From contig CAVYXQ010000023.1 of the NCBI GenBank assembly GCA_963772555.1, forward strand, positions 1-64,000: 64,000 bases of DNA. The letters run 5' to 3'. Below, one piece after another: positions 1 through 8,535 of the stretch. Position numbers and translations under genes: made by a program. The notes beneath the pieces were generated by a model. That model saw only the letters and a list, made by a program, of their open reading frames with translations, did not search any database and had not been told where the DNA came from. Origin of the DNA: Roseiarcus sp963772555. GTDB lineage: Bacteria > Pseudomonadota > Alphaproteobacteria > Rhizobiales > Beijerinckiaceae. The first letter of the stretch is position 1. Each line of letters begins with the position of its first letter.

Positions 1-209
1 GCGCGACGGCGCATTTCGTCACCTCGGATCTCGACGAGGGTCCGATTATCGAGCAGGACGTCGAGCGCATCAGCCATCGCGACACGCCGGAAGTGCTCGT
101 ACGCAAGGGGCGCGACATCGAGCGGCGGGTCCTGGCGCGCGCCCTCGCGAACGTGCTCGAGGACAGGGTGCTGCTCAACCGCGGCAAGACGGTGGTCTTC
201 GCCGGCTAG
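1..209 (+). CDS. purU: Formyltetrahydrofolate deformylase, C-terminal end only
   Basis: The window opens inside this gene; 68 residues of the C-terminus are visible, ending in TAG at 207-209. The visible part contains HFVTSDLDEGPIIEQDV and the RKGRDIERRV stretch, which are hallmarks of the formyltransferase-like catalytic domain of PurU (the first segment holds the catalytic Asp region). PurU hydrolyses 10-formyl-tetrahydrofolate to formate and tetrahydrofolate, feeding formate to PurT and balancing one-carbon pools. The N-terminal ACT domain lies outside the window. Its 3' end runs into the convergent tail of the PEP-CTERM gene. Confidence 0.9.
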   Translation, partial: ATAHFVTSDLDEGPIIEQDVERISHRDTPEVLVRKGRDIERRVLARALANVLEDRVLLNRGKTVVFAG

Positions 210-986
210 ATTGGCGCAAGCGGCTTCGCGCCACGAGCCAACCGGCAGCCGGCCAGACGGCCCGCCTCAGAGCGAGGGGCGTGGCCTCGCGGCGGCGGTA
301 GCCGAGATAACCGAGCCCGGCGAACCCGAGCCCCATCATGGTCCAGGTCGACGGTTCCGGGATAGGCTTCCCGTTTAGAGCGTAAACCAGAATGTCTGCG
401 CCATTTCCGCCGGCGTCCGACTTGTCGCCGTTGGTGCTGAGCCTGGACCAGGTGGCGACGCCGCCGAGCACCTCGGCGGTGAACGACACTTGGTAAGTAT
501 TGCCGACTGTCGTCTCGACTTCTTGACCGAGCTCGTCGTAACCCTGCACCGAGCCGTCGACCCAACAATTCGCCGCGCCGCCGCACTTCTTGCTGACGCC
601 CCCGTCCGGCGACCCGGAAAGGACCGAGTAGACCCAATCGTTCGGTAGCGGGACGCCCTCCCCGGGTTCGAGAAGCCCTGGTCAAAAGCCCCGTTTTTCA
701 AGAGGTTTGCCGTGGACGACGTCGTCAGATCGACCAGGGACGCATTGGTGAAGTCTATGTACGACGGGTCGTCGCGGAACGCGAAGGCGATGGTCATGAC
801 CGGGGCGTCGGCGGTAAACGGGATCGTGTATGTCTCGGGTTTCAGAGCGACGATGGTTTGGCCGTTCAAATCGAGGATCGCGCCCGATGGCGGCGCGGCG
901 TTCTGCGCCAAGGCGCTTCCCGGCCCGACGACAGCCGTCGATCCGAGAATAAGTCCGGCTAGAGCGAAGATCCTAAAACGGTGCAA
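175..986 (-). pseudogene. PEP-CTERM sorting-domain protein, frameshifted
   Basis: Two reading frames together make one secreted protein. Frame one starts best at TTG 986 (GGAGA five bases upstream) and gives a clean signal peptide MHRFRIFALAGLILGSTA ending ALAQ, then a beta-rich domain (NGQTIVALKPETYTIPF, NLLKNGAFDQG). After about 664-672, at the run CCCGGGGAGGG, the sense shifts by one base to a frame reading LPNDWVYSVLSGSPDGG, TVGNTYQVSFTAEVLGG, and ending in a PEP-CTERM signal PIPEPSTWTMMGLGFAGLGY followed by GYRRR. The family is exported and thought to be sorted by an EpsH/XrtA-type exosortase, which is not in this window. The tail after RRR is about 40 residues longer than usual and overlaps the end of purU. 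The break is one base in a homopolymer-rich spot, so it may be an assembly error. Confidence 0.75.
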
Positions 987-1227
987 CGCTGTCTCCAACG
1001 AGGAATCGCCCGGCCGGGCGACGTCCGAACTGGCATTACTGCCAGAAAGCAGGCAAGGAAGCAACCGTAAACATTGCATCCCCTGCGGCGCCCTGCGGCG
1101 GGAGCAGGACTGCCTCATGATCCAGCCGGCGCGATCCCTGCGTAACCTTGACGATGGCCCCGGCGAAGACATGCTGCGCCGACCGTCGGCCCCTATATAT
1201 GATTGCCTTTCCGAGGAGGACGACCTC

Positions 1228-1635
1228 ATGAGCCAGGGCCATTTCCCCGTCACCCACACGGACGCCGAGTGGCGCGCCCTGCTCACTCCCGAGCAATACG
1301 CCGTCATGCGCGAACACGGCACCGAGCGGCCCGGGAGCTGCGCGCTGAACTACGAGAAACGCCCGGGGGTCTTTTCCTGCGCCGGCTGCGGCCAGCCGCT
1401 CTTCGAGAGCACGATGAAATTCGAGAGCGGCACTGGCTGGCCGAGCTTCAACACGCCTGTTACGGGCGCGGTCGAGGAGTCGGTCGACCGCAGTTGGGGC
1501 ATGACGCGCACGGAAGTGCACTGCTCTCGGTGCGGCTCGCACCTCGGTCATGTCTTCCCGGACGGGCCGCCGCCGACGGGGCTTCGCTATTGCATCAACG
1601 GGGTTGCGACCAATTTTACCCCGGCTGCGCAATGA
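1228..1635 (+). CDS. msrB: Peptide-methionine (R)-S-oxide reductase MsrB
   Basis: 135-residue cytosolic enzyme that reduces methionine-R-sulfoxide in proteins. It has the two zinc-binding CxxC pairs (CAGCGQPLF and CSRCGSHLG), the substrate-binding GTGWPSF segment and the catalytic RYCINGVATNF motif near the C-terminus. The ATG at 1228 is chosen because GAGGAGGA lies 7 bases upstream and because family members start at about this point; the open frame extends far upstream but that part is antisense to the PEP-CTERM gene. hemH follows 43 bases downstream, so the two may be cotranscribed. Confidence 0.95.
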   Translation: MSQGHFPVTHTDAEWRALLTPEQYAVMREHGTERPGSCALNYEKRPGVFSCAGCGQPLFESTMKFESGTGWPSFNTPVTGAVEESVDRSWGMTRTEVHCSRCGSHLGHVFPDGPPPTGLRYCINGVATNFTPAAQ

Positions 1636-1678
1636 GGTTCGCGAGGGGTCTTTCGGCGCGCGGCGGGGCCAGCGACGC

Positions 1679-2734
1679 ATGAACTTGACGGTTCCGGCAT
1701 CCGCGGCCGATTCGCGCCGCCCGACCGGTCATCCAGCCGCGCCGAGCGGGCGAGTTGGCGTGCTGATCGTCAACCTCGGTACGCCCGAAGGAACCGACTA
1801 CTGGTCGATCCGCCGCTATCTGCAGGAATTCCTGTCCGATCGGCGCGTCATCGAAGCGCCGCGGGCGATCTGGCTGCCGATCCTTCAACTCATCTTGCTG
1901 CGGCGCCCCGCGGCCAAGGGCCGCGATTACGCCGCGATCTGGAACCGGGAACGCGGCGAGGGGCCGTTGAAGACGATCACGCGCTCGCAGAGCGAGAAAC
2001 TCAGTGCGGCGCTCGGCGACTTACGTGCGCAAGTCGAAGTCGACTGGGCGATGCGATACGGATTTCCGCCGATCGCCGAGCGCCTGCGAGCGATGCAAGC
2101 GAACGGGTGCGACCGGATTTTGGCGATCCCGCTCTATCCGCAATATTGCGCCGCCACCACCGCAACCGTTGGCGACAAGGTCTTCGAGGCGCTGAGCGCG
2201 ATGCGCTGGCAGCCGGCGCTCAGGGTCGCGGCGCCCTACTACGATGACCCCGCCTACATCGAGGCGCTCGCCCGTTCGACGCGCGCCGGACTGGCGAAGC
2301 TCGATTTCGAGCCGGAGATCCTGCTAGCCTCCTATCATGGGATTCCGCAATCCTATTTCGACAAAGGCGATCCCTATTATTGTCATTGCGCCAAGACGAC
2401 CCGGCTCCTGCGCCAGGCGCTCGGCCTCAGCGAGGATCGGCTGCCGATGACGTTCCAGTCACGTTTCGGCCGCGCCGAGTGGCTGAAGCCCTACACGGCC
2501 GACGTCGTTCGCCGACTGGCCGGGCGCGGCGTCAAGCGGCTCGCCGTCGTCACGCCGGGCTTCTCCGCCGACTGCCTCGAGACGCTCGAGGAGATCGGCG
2601 TCGAGAATGCCGGCTACTTCCGCGAGGCCGGAGGCGAAAGATTTGTCGCCATCCCCTGTCTAAACGACAGCGCCGAGGGCATGGCCGTCATCGAAACGGT
2701 GGCGCGGCGCGAACTGAAGGGATGGGCGGAGTAG
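1679..2734 (+). CDS. hemH: Ferrochelatase
   Basis: 351 residues, normal length for bacterial ferrochelatase, which inserts Fe2+ into protoporphyrin IX in the last step of protoheme synthesis. Visible motifs are VGVLIVNLGTPEGT at the N-terminus, YPQYCAATT in the middle, the catalytic histidine in LLASYHGIPQSYF, and the TFQSRFG stretch. The start at ATG 1679 leaves about 25 residues before the conserved VGVLIVNLG core; a start further upstream would overlap msrB. The next gene, trmO, starts only 2 bases after the stop, which suggests translational coupling in one operon. Confidence 0.96.
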   Translation: MNLTVPASAADSRRPTGHPAAPSGRVGVLIVNLGTPEGTDYWSIRRYLQEFLSDRRVIEAPRAIWLPILQLILLRRPAAKGRDYAAIWNRERGEGPLKTITRSQSEKLSAALGDLRAQVEVDWAMRYGFPPIAERLRAMQANGCDRILAIPLYPQYCAATTATVGDKVFEALSAMRWQPALRVAAPYYDDPAYIEALARSTRAGLAKLDFEPEILLASYHGIPQSYFDKGDPYYCHCAKTTRLLRQALGLSEDRLPMTFQSRFGRAEWLKPYTADVVRRLAGRGVKRLAVVTPGFSADCLETLEEIGVENAGYFREAGGERFVAIPCLNDSAEGMAVIETVARRELKGWAE

Positions 2735-2736
2735 GC

Positions 2737-3212
2737 ATGGCGCTGCACCATGAGATCCGCGAAAACGAGGTTGCGGTTGCATGCCCCGATCGGACCGACG
2801 CGGCCCTCGTGTTTGTCGGCATCATCAGAACGCCCTGGTCCACGCGGGCCGAGTGCCCGCACTATGGCGTTCCCGACGGTCCCGTCTGCCGCATTGAGGT
2901 CGGCGAACCGTGGGTCGCCGCCCTCGACGGGATCGAGGCATTCGAGCGGATCGAAGTGCTCTACGGCTGCATCAGGCCCGCCGGGATCTGGTCCGCCAAA
3001 GTCCAGGCAGAGACGGCTCGACGAAAGCCACGTTTACGATCCGTTCGCCGGTCCGGCCGAACCCGATCGGGACATCGATCGTCAACCTGGTCGGTCGCGA
3101 TGGACCGGCGCTCCGGGTGAGAGGGCTCGATTGCGTCGACGGCACGCCGCTTTTGGACCTGAAGCCGGACCGAACCCAATTCGGATCGGGCCCCGGCGCG
3201 CCGGCGGGGTAG
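2737..3212 (+). pseudogene. trmO: tRNA (adenine37-N6)-methyltransferase TrmO/TsaA, frameshifted
   Basis: The first frame (2737 to about 2965) gives ALVFVGIIRTPWSTRAECPH and IEAFERIEVLY; the sense then moves to another frame reading LHQARRDLVRQSPGRDG, RSPVRPNPIGTSIVNL and RGLDCVDGTPLLDLKP. Together these make a TsaA/TrmO fold protein of about 157 residues (SAM-dependent N6 methylation of t6A37 in tRNA-Thr). The break can be placed precisely: after TAC at 2962-2964 the family needs a TGG (LYW-LH), but only GG remains, so one base is missing at 2965. The first frame runs on to a stop at 3118-3120. Either a real recent pseudogene or a one-base assembly deletion. Confidence 0.85.
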
Positions 3213-3336
3213 AGGTGCCGTGCTATATTGGCGGAACCGATCGACTCGCCCAAGACCGCAAGGCGGCAGCGCTTCGCCCTTTTGCCGCGTTATGCTCTAT
3301 AGTTACGCGCGAAACTTTGGCTGACGGTGCGCAAAG

Positions 3337-4509
3337 ATGCCGGTGTCATACTCTCCCTGGCTGGTCGCGCTTTCCATCGCGCTGGCAATTCAGGGATCCT
3401 ATGTCGGGCTGAGCTTCGCCGTCCAGGTGGCGGGGGCGGAGGGCGCGCGGCAGCGGGCGCTTTTGGCCGGCGCGGCCATTTGCCTGGGGCTCGGCGTCTG
3501 GACGATGCATTTTGTCGGCATGCTCGCCGAGCGGTCGCCGTTCCCCGTCGATTACCTCGTCCTGCCGACGCTGATTTCGTTCCTCGTCTGCGTGATCGTG
3601 GTCGGCGCTGCGGTGCTCGCCGCGAGCGCAGGGCCGCCCACGGTTCCGCGGATCGGCGCGGCGGCCGTCTTCATGGGGCTCGGGATCGTCGCGATGCATT
3701 ACATCGGCATGCAGACGCTCAGCGCCTGCGCCGAGATGACCAATTCGCCGTGGCTGGTCGCGGCGAGCGCCGCAGTCGCGATCGCCGCCTCGGGGTTCGC
3801 GCTGTGGCTCGCCTTCGGCGGCGTCTCGCATTCGCTTCCGTCGTCTGCGGTCGCGCTCGGCCTCGCCATCTCGGGCATGCACTACACAGCGATGAGAGGC
3901 CTCTCGCTCTATCCCCGCGTCGGCTTTGCTCAGGACCCGGCGCTGTCGCCGGATCTGTTGGCGGTCGTCGTCGCCATCGTCGCCTTTCTGGTCTCCGGCG
4001 GGTTCCTGCTGCTCCTTCTGCCGGAGCGAACCCGAGGGGCGGGCGAGACTTTGATCGACGCCGAAGCGACGGCGCTGGAAGTCGCGCCGCCCGGAGACGC
4101 GCCCGACGGCTTCGCGGCGTTTCCACCTTTGGGCGGCGCTGGAACCCCACCGCGGCGGGCGGCGTCCCACATCGGGGTCCAGCGCAACGGTCTCATTCAT
4201 CAGCTGCCGGTGGAGGCGATTCTCGCGGTCCACGCCGACGCGCATTACACCAAGGTGTTCGACGGCGAGACGTCGTATTTTTGCCCGCTGTCGATCGGCG
4301 AGATCGAGCATCGACTGGATCCGCGCCGGTTCGCGCGCGTCCATCGCAGCCATATCGTCGACATCGCCCGCGTCACTGGCGCCCGCTTCAACGGGGACAG
4401 CGGCACGCTCGAGCTTCCGGGCGCCGGCCGCGTTTCGGTGCCCGTGAGTCGCGCCCGCGTCGCGCAGATCCGGGCCCGGCTCGCCGGGGGGCGGAAAGCG
4501 GCGGAATAG
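3337..4509 (+). CDS. MHYT sensor - LytTR DNA-binding regulator (CoxC/CoxH-like)
   Basis: 390 residues. The N-terminal 230 residues form a seven-helix MHYT integral membrane sensor with three repeats of the signature (WTMHFVGM, AMHYIGM, GMHYTAM); these residues are proposed to bind a metal such as copper and sense a diatomic gas. After a linker, residues about 285-385 form a LytTR DNA-binding domain (VEAILAVHADAHYTKVF, FARVHRSHIVDI). The same architecture occurs in CoxC and CoxH next to the CO dehydrogenase genes of Oligotropha carboxidovorans, and here it sits 187 bases upstream of coxM in the same direction. Likely role: membrane-bound CO/O2-responsive activator of the cox genes. Which of the two homologues it matches cannot be decided by eye. 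Confidence 0.85.
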   Translation: MPVSYSPWLVALSIALAIQGSYVGLSFAVQVAGAEGARQRALLAGAAICLGLGVWTMHFVGMLAERSPFPVDYLVLPTLISFLVCVIVVGAAVLAASAGPPTVPRIGAAAVFMGLGIVAMHYIGMQTLSACAEMTNSPWLVAASAAVAIAASGFALWLAFGGVSHSLPSSAVALGLAISGMHYTAMRGLSLYPRVGFAQDPALSPDLLAVVVAIVAFLVSGGFLLLLLPERTRGAGETLIDAEATALEVAPPGDAPDGFAAFPPLGGAGTPPRRAASHIGVQRNGLIHQLPVEAILAVHADAHYTKVFDGETSYFCPLSIGEIEHRLDPRRFARVHRSHIVDIARVTGARFNGDSGTLELPGAGRVSVPVSRARVAQIRARLAGGRKAAE

Positions 4510-4519
4510 GACGATTTCA

Positions 4520-4534
4520 GTCAGCCGCACTGAC
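4520..4534. promoter_or_regulatory. Inverted repeat in the coxM leader
   Basis: Perfect 5-bp inverted repeat GTCAG-CCGCA-CTGAC lying in the 187-base gap between the MHYT-LytTR gene and coxM. It is the only clear dyad there. It could be part of a binding site for the adjacent LytTR regulator, but LytTR proteins usually bind direct repeats, so this is weak. Confidence 0.25.
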
Positions 4535-4696
4535 GCAATTCATGCAGAAGCGCCGCGTTTGGCGCCGGAACCGCGCGGTCCGTGATCGGCGACTTGAGCG
4601 TGCGCCCGAACCGCGACATTTTTGAACCAAATGAAGTCGATGCGGGCGGAGCCGAGGGCTCGGTCGCGCGCTGTGCGCTTCAGGGAGGACACGTCC

Positions 4697-5563
4697 ATGA
4701 TTCCCGCCGCCTTCGCCTATCACCGGCCGAAGTCGATCCCCGAGGCGGTCGCCCTGCTCTCCGATCTGGGCGAGGACGCCCGTCCGCTGTCGGGCGGCCA
4801 CAGCCTGATCCCGATGATGAAGCTCCGGCTGGCGAAGCCTTCCGATCTCGTCGATCTCGGCGCGATCGCCGAACTCAAGGGCGTTCGCGAGGACGGGGTG
4901 GACCTCGTCATCGGCGCCACCACGACCCAACATGAGTTGCTCGCATCCCCCATCGTCGCGGCGAAGGCGCCGCTGCTCGCGGAGGCGGCGCTGGTCATCG
5001 CCGATCCGCAAGTCCGCTATGTCGGCACCGTCGGCGGCAATGTCGCCAACGGCGACCCCGGCAACGACATGCCTGCGGTCATGATGTGTCTCGACGCCCG
5101 CTACCAACTCGTCGGAAAGGGCGGCGAGCGAACGGTCCCGGCGCGGGACTTCTACCAGGGCGCCTATTTCACCGCGCTCGAGCCCGGCGAGATCCTGTCG
5201 GCGATCCGCGTTCCGACGCCCAAGGCCGGACACGGCTACGCCTATGAGAAGCTGAAGCGAAAGATTGGCGACTACGCCACCGCCGCGGCCGCAGTGGTCC
5301 TGACGCTCGAGTCAGGCCGCGTGGCGCACTGCTCGATCGGCCTCACCAATGTCGCTGAGACGCCGCTCTGGGCCGAAAGGGCCGCCACGCTCCTTGTCGG
5401 ATCGACGCTCGAGGCGGCGACCGTCCGGCGCGCCGTCGCCGCCGCCGAGGCGATCACGAGCCCCGCCTCCGATACGCGCGGCCCCGCCCGGTACCGGACC
5501 AAGATGGCCGGGGTGATGCTGACCCGGGCGCTCGAGCGCGCCGTGTCCCGCGCCAGCCGATAG
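4697..5563 (+). CDS. coxM: Aerobic CO dehydrogenase, medium FAD subunit
   Basis: 288 residues, the same length as CoxM of Oligotropha. It binds FAD and passes electrons from the Fe-S subunit to the quinone pool. The two FAD-binding motifs are at the family positions: SGGHS at residues 32-36 and TVGG at 111-114 (within VGTVGGNVANGDPGND). Start at ATG 4697 with GGGAGG nine bases upstream; the upstream in-frame ATG at 4622 would add a non-conserved extension. First gene of the tightly packed coxMSLDEF set; coxS begins 10 bases after the stop. Confidence 0.96.
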   Translation: MIPAAFAYHRPKSIPEAVALLSDLGEDARPLSGGHSLIPMMKLRLAKPSDLVDLGAIAELKGVREDGVDLVIGATTTQHELLASPIVAAKAPLLAEAALVIADPQVRYVGTVGGNVANGDPGNDMPAVMMCLDARYQLVGKGGERTVPARDFYQGAYFTALEPGEILSAIRVPTPKAGHGYAYEKLKRKIGDYATAAAAVVLTLESGRVAHCSIGLTNVAETPLWAERAATLLVGSTLEAATVRRAVAAAEAITSPASDTRGPARYRTKMAGVMLTRALERAVSRASR

Positions 5564-5573
5564 GGAGGAACCG

Positions 5574-6074
5574 ATGGCCAGAATTCCGGTTTCGATGACG
5601 GTCAACGGCAAGCCGGTCGAGCGCATGGTGGAGGCGCGGACGCTGCTCATCCATTTCCTGCGCGACGAACTCGGCCTGACCGGGCCGCATATCGGCTGCG
5701 AGACGACGCACTGCGGCGCCTGCACCGTCGATCTCGACGGCAGGTCGCTGAAGTCGTGCACGATGTTCGCCGTGCAGGCGGACGGCGCCTCGATCCTGAC
5801 GATCGAGGGCATGGCGGCGCCCGACGGCTCGCTGCATCCTTTGCAGGAAGGCTTCCGCGAGATGCACGGCCTGCAATGCGGCTTCTGCACGCCGGGCATG
5901 ATCATGCGCGCCTATCGCCTGCTCCAGGAAAATCCGAACCCGAGCGAAGAGGAAATCCGCTTCGGCATCTCGGGAAACCTCTGCCGGTGCACCGGCTACC
6001 AGAACATCGTCAAGGCGATCCAGTACGCCGCTGGGAAACTGAGTGGCGCCGAGCTCAAGGAGGCGGCCGAATGA
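5574..6074 (+). CDS. coxS: Aerobic CO dehydrogenase, small [2Fe-2S] subunit
   Basis: 166 residues, identical in length to Oligotropha CoxS. All eight cluster ligands are visible: plant-ferredoxin type C42, C47, C50, C62 (GCETTHCGAC) and the C-terminal four-helix cluster C102, C105, C137, C139 (CGFC and CRC). It relays electrons from the Mo-Cu site of CoxL to the FAD of CoxM. GGGAGG precedes the ATG at a good distance. The stop TGA overlaps the coxL ATG in an ATGA junction, giving translational coupling so that subunits are made in equal amounts. Confidence 0.97.
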   Translation: MARIPVSMTVNGKPVERMVEARTLLIHFLRDELGLTGPHIGCETTHCGACTVDLDGRSLKSCTMFAVQADGASILTIEGMAAPDGSLHPLQEGFREMHGLQCGFCTPGMIMRAYRLLQENPNPSEEEIRFGISGNLCRCTGYQNIVKAIQYAAGKLSGAELKEAAE

Positions 6075-8494
6075 ATGCGAATTCGCCGACGGCGCAGGAG
6101 CGCACGGAAAAGCTCGAAGGGGTCGGCTGCCGGCGCAAGCGCGTCGAGGACATCCGCTTCGTCCAGGGCAAAGGCAATTACGTCGACGATCTGAAACTGC
6201 CGGGGACGCTTTACGGCGATCTCGTCCGTTCGCCGCACGCCCACGCCCGAATCAAGTCGATCGACGTCTCGCCGGCGATGAAGGTCCCCGGGGTGCTGGC
6301 GGTCCTCACCGCAGCTGACCTTAAGCCGCTGGGGCTGCATTACATGCCGACGTTGGCGGGCGACGTGCAGGCGGTGCTGGCCGAGGAAAAGGTCTTATTC
6401 CAGAACCAGGAAGTCGCCTTTGTCGTCGCCGAGACGCGCGAGGCGGCAGCCGACGCCGCGGACCTCGTCGAGGTGGTCTATGAATCCCTGCCCGTGCTGA
6501 TCGATCCGTTCAAGGCGATGGCGCCCGAGGCGCCGATCCTGCGCGAGGACATCAAGGACAAGTTCGAGGGCGCGCACGGGCCGCGCAAGCACAACAACCA
6601 TATCTTTTCCTGGGAGATCGGCGACAGGAGCGCGACCGACGCCGCCTTCGAGCGGGCCGAGGTGACGATCAAGGAACTGATTTCCTATCAGCGCGTGCAT
6701 CCCTCGCCGCTCGAGACCTGCCAGTGCGTCGCCTCATTCGACAAGATCCGCGGCGAGCTGACGGTCTGGGGCACCTTCCAGGCGCCGCATGTCATCCGCA
6801 CGGTCGCCTCGCTGATCTCCAAGATTCCGGAACACAAGATCCATGTGATCGCCCCCGACATCGGCGGCGGGTTCGGCAACAAGGTCGGGGCCTATCCCGG
6901 CTACATCTGCGCCATCGTCGCTTCGATCGTGACCGGGCGACCGGTCAAGTGGATCGAGGACCGCATCGAGAACCTCTCTACCACCGCCTTTGCTCGCGAC
7001 TATCACATGACGGCCGAAATCGCCGCCCGCCGGGACGGCAAGGTCACCGCGCTCCGCGTGCACGTCCTGGCCGATCACGGCGCCTTCGACGCCTGCGCCG
7101 ATCCGAGCAAATGGCCAGCCGGCTTCTTCAACATCGTGACGGGATCCTATGACTTCCCCGTCGCCCATTGCGCCGTCGACGGCGTCTACACCAACAAGCC
7201 GCCGGGCGGCGTCGCCTACCGCTGCTCGTTCCGCGTCACCGAGGCCGCCTATTGCATCGAGCGGGCGATGGACATCCTCGCGCGCAAGCTCGAAATGGAT
7301 CCGGCCGAATTGCGGATGAAGAACCTCATCCGGCGCGAGCAATTCCCCTATCAGTCGGCGCTCGGCTGGGAATACGATTCGGGCGACTACCACACGGCCT
7401 TGCAGAAGGCGATGGATTCGGTCGGCTATGCTGGGCTGCGCGCTGAACAGAAGGCAAAGCAGGATGCGTTCCGCCGAGGCGAGACGCGGCGGCTCATGGG
7501 CATCGGCGTTTCCTTCTTCACCGAGATCGTCGGCGCCGGACCGTCGAAGAATTGCGACATTCTCGGCATCGCCATGTTCGACAGCGCCGAGATCCGCATC
7601 CATCCGACGGGATCTGTCATCGCCCGCCTCGGCACGAAGTCGCAAGGGCAGGGCCACGAGACGACCTACGCCCAGATCATCGCCAGCGAACTTGGAATCC
7701 CCGCCGACGACATCACGGTCGAGGAGGGCAACACCGACACCGCGCCCTATGGCCTCGGCACCTACGGCTCCCGTTCGACGCCGGTCTCGGGGGCGGCGAC
7801 CGCCATGGCGGCGCGGAAAATCAAGGCCAAGGCCCAGATGATCGCGGCGCACCTCCTCGAAGTGCACGACGACGACCTCGAGTGGGATATCGACCGCTTC
7901 CGCGTTAAGGGAGCGCCCGAGCGCTTCAAGACGATGAAGGAGCTCGCCTGGGCCGCCTACAACTCGACCCCTCCGGGCGTCGAGAAGGGTCTCGAGGCGG
8001 TCAACTACTACGATCCGCCGAACATGACCTATCCGTTCGGCGCCTACATTTGCGTCGCCGACGTCGACGTCGACACCGGCGAGACCAAGTTCCGTCTGTT
8101 CTATGCGCTCGACGACTGCGGCACGCGCATCAATCCGATGATCATCGAGGGCCAAATCCACGGCGGACTGACCGAGGCCTTCGGCATCGCCATGGGCCAG
8201 GAGCTGCGCTACGACGAGCTGGGCAACGTACTCACCGCCTCGTTCATGGACTACTTCCTGCCGACCGCGGTCGAGACGCCAAAGTGGATCACCGACTGGA
8301 CGACGACGCCGTCGCCGCATCACCCGATCGGCGCCAAGGGCGTCGGGGAGAGCCCGAACGTTGGCGGCGTGCCCTGCTTCGCCAACGCGGTCAACGACGC
8401 CTTCGCCTTCCTCGGCTCGACGCATATTCCAATGCCGCACGACGCCTGGCGAACCTGGGAGGCGGCCGACCGGCTGGGGGTGCACGCAGCCTGA
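6071..8494 (+). CDS. coxL: Form I aerobic CO dehydrogenase, large Mo-Cu subunit
   Basis: 807 residues (Oligotropha CoxL 809). Xanthine-dehydrogenase-family molybdopterin cytosine dinucleotide protein that oxidises CO to CO2. The diagnostic form I loop AYRCSFR is at residues 382-388, with C385 equivalent to the copper-binding C388; the active-site glutamate lies in KGVGESPN at E760, equivalent to E763, with the same offset of three. Other family motifs: IGGGFGNKVG and TKSQGQGHETTYAQI. Form II enzymes have AYRGAGR here and do not reliably oxidise CO, so the call as true CO dehydrogenase is strong. The ATG at 6071 overlaps the coxS stop. No break is seen along the frame. Confidence 0.98.
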   Translation: MNANSPTAQERTEKLEGVGCRRKRVEDIRFVQGKGNYVDDLKLPGTLYGDLVRSPHAHARIKSIDVSPAMKVPGVLAVLTAADLKPLGLHYMPTLAGDVQAVLAEEKVLFQNQEVAFVVAETREAAADAADLVEVVYESLPVLIDPFKAMAPEAPILREDIKDKFEGAHGPRKHNNHIFSWEIGDRSATDAAFERAEVTIKELISYQRVHPSPLETCQCVASFDKIRGELTVWGTFQAPHVIRTVASLISKIPEHKIHVIAPDIGGGFGNKVGAYPGYICAIVASIVTGRPVKWIEDRIENLSTTAFARDYHMTAEIAARRDGKVTALRVHVLADHGAFDACADPSKWPAGFFNIVTGSYDFPVAHCAVDGVYTNKPPGGVAYRCSFRVTEAAYCIERAMDILARKLEMDPAELRMKNLIRREQFPYQSALGWEYDSGDYHTALQKAMDSVGYAGLRAEQKAKQDAFRRGETRRLMGIGVSFFTEIVGAGPSKNCDILGIAMFDSAEIRIHPTGSVIARLGTKSQGQGHETTYAQIIASELGIPADDITVEEGNTDTAPYGLGTYGSRSTPVSGAATAMAARKIKAKAQMIAAHLLEVHDDDLEWDIDRFRVKGAPERFKTMKELAWAAYNSTPPGVEKGLEAVNYYDPPNMTYPFGAYICVADVDVDTGETKFRLFYALDDCGTRINPMIIEGQIHGGLTEAFGIAMGQELRYDELGNVLTASFMDYFLPTAVETPKWITDWTTTPSPHHPIGAKGVGESPNVGGVPCFANAVNDAFAFLGSTHIPMPHDAWRTWEAADRLGVHAA

Positions 8495-8535
8495 GGGCGG
8501 CGCCGGCCGCCGTCGCGCGCCGATAAGGACAGCCG

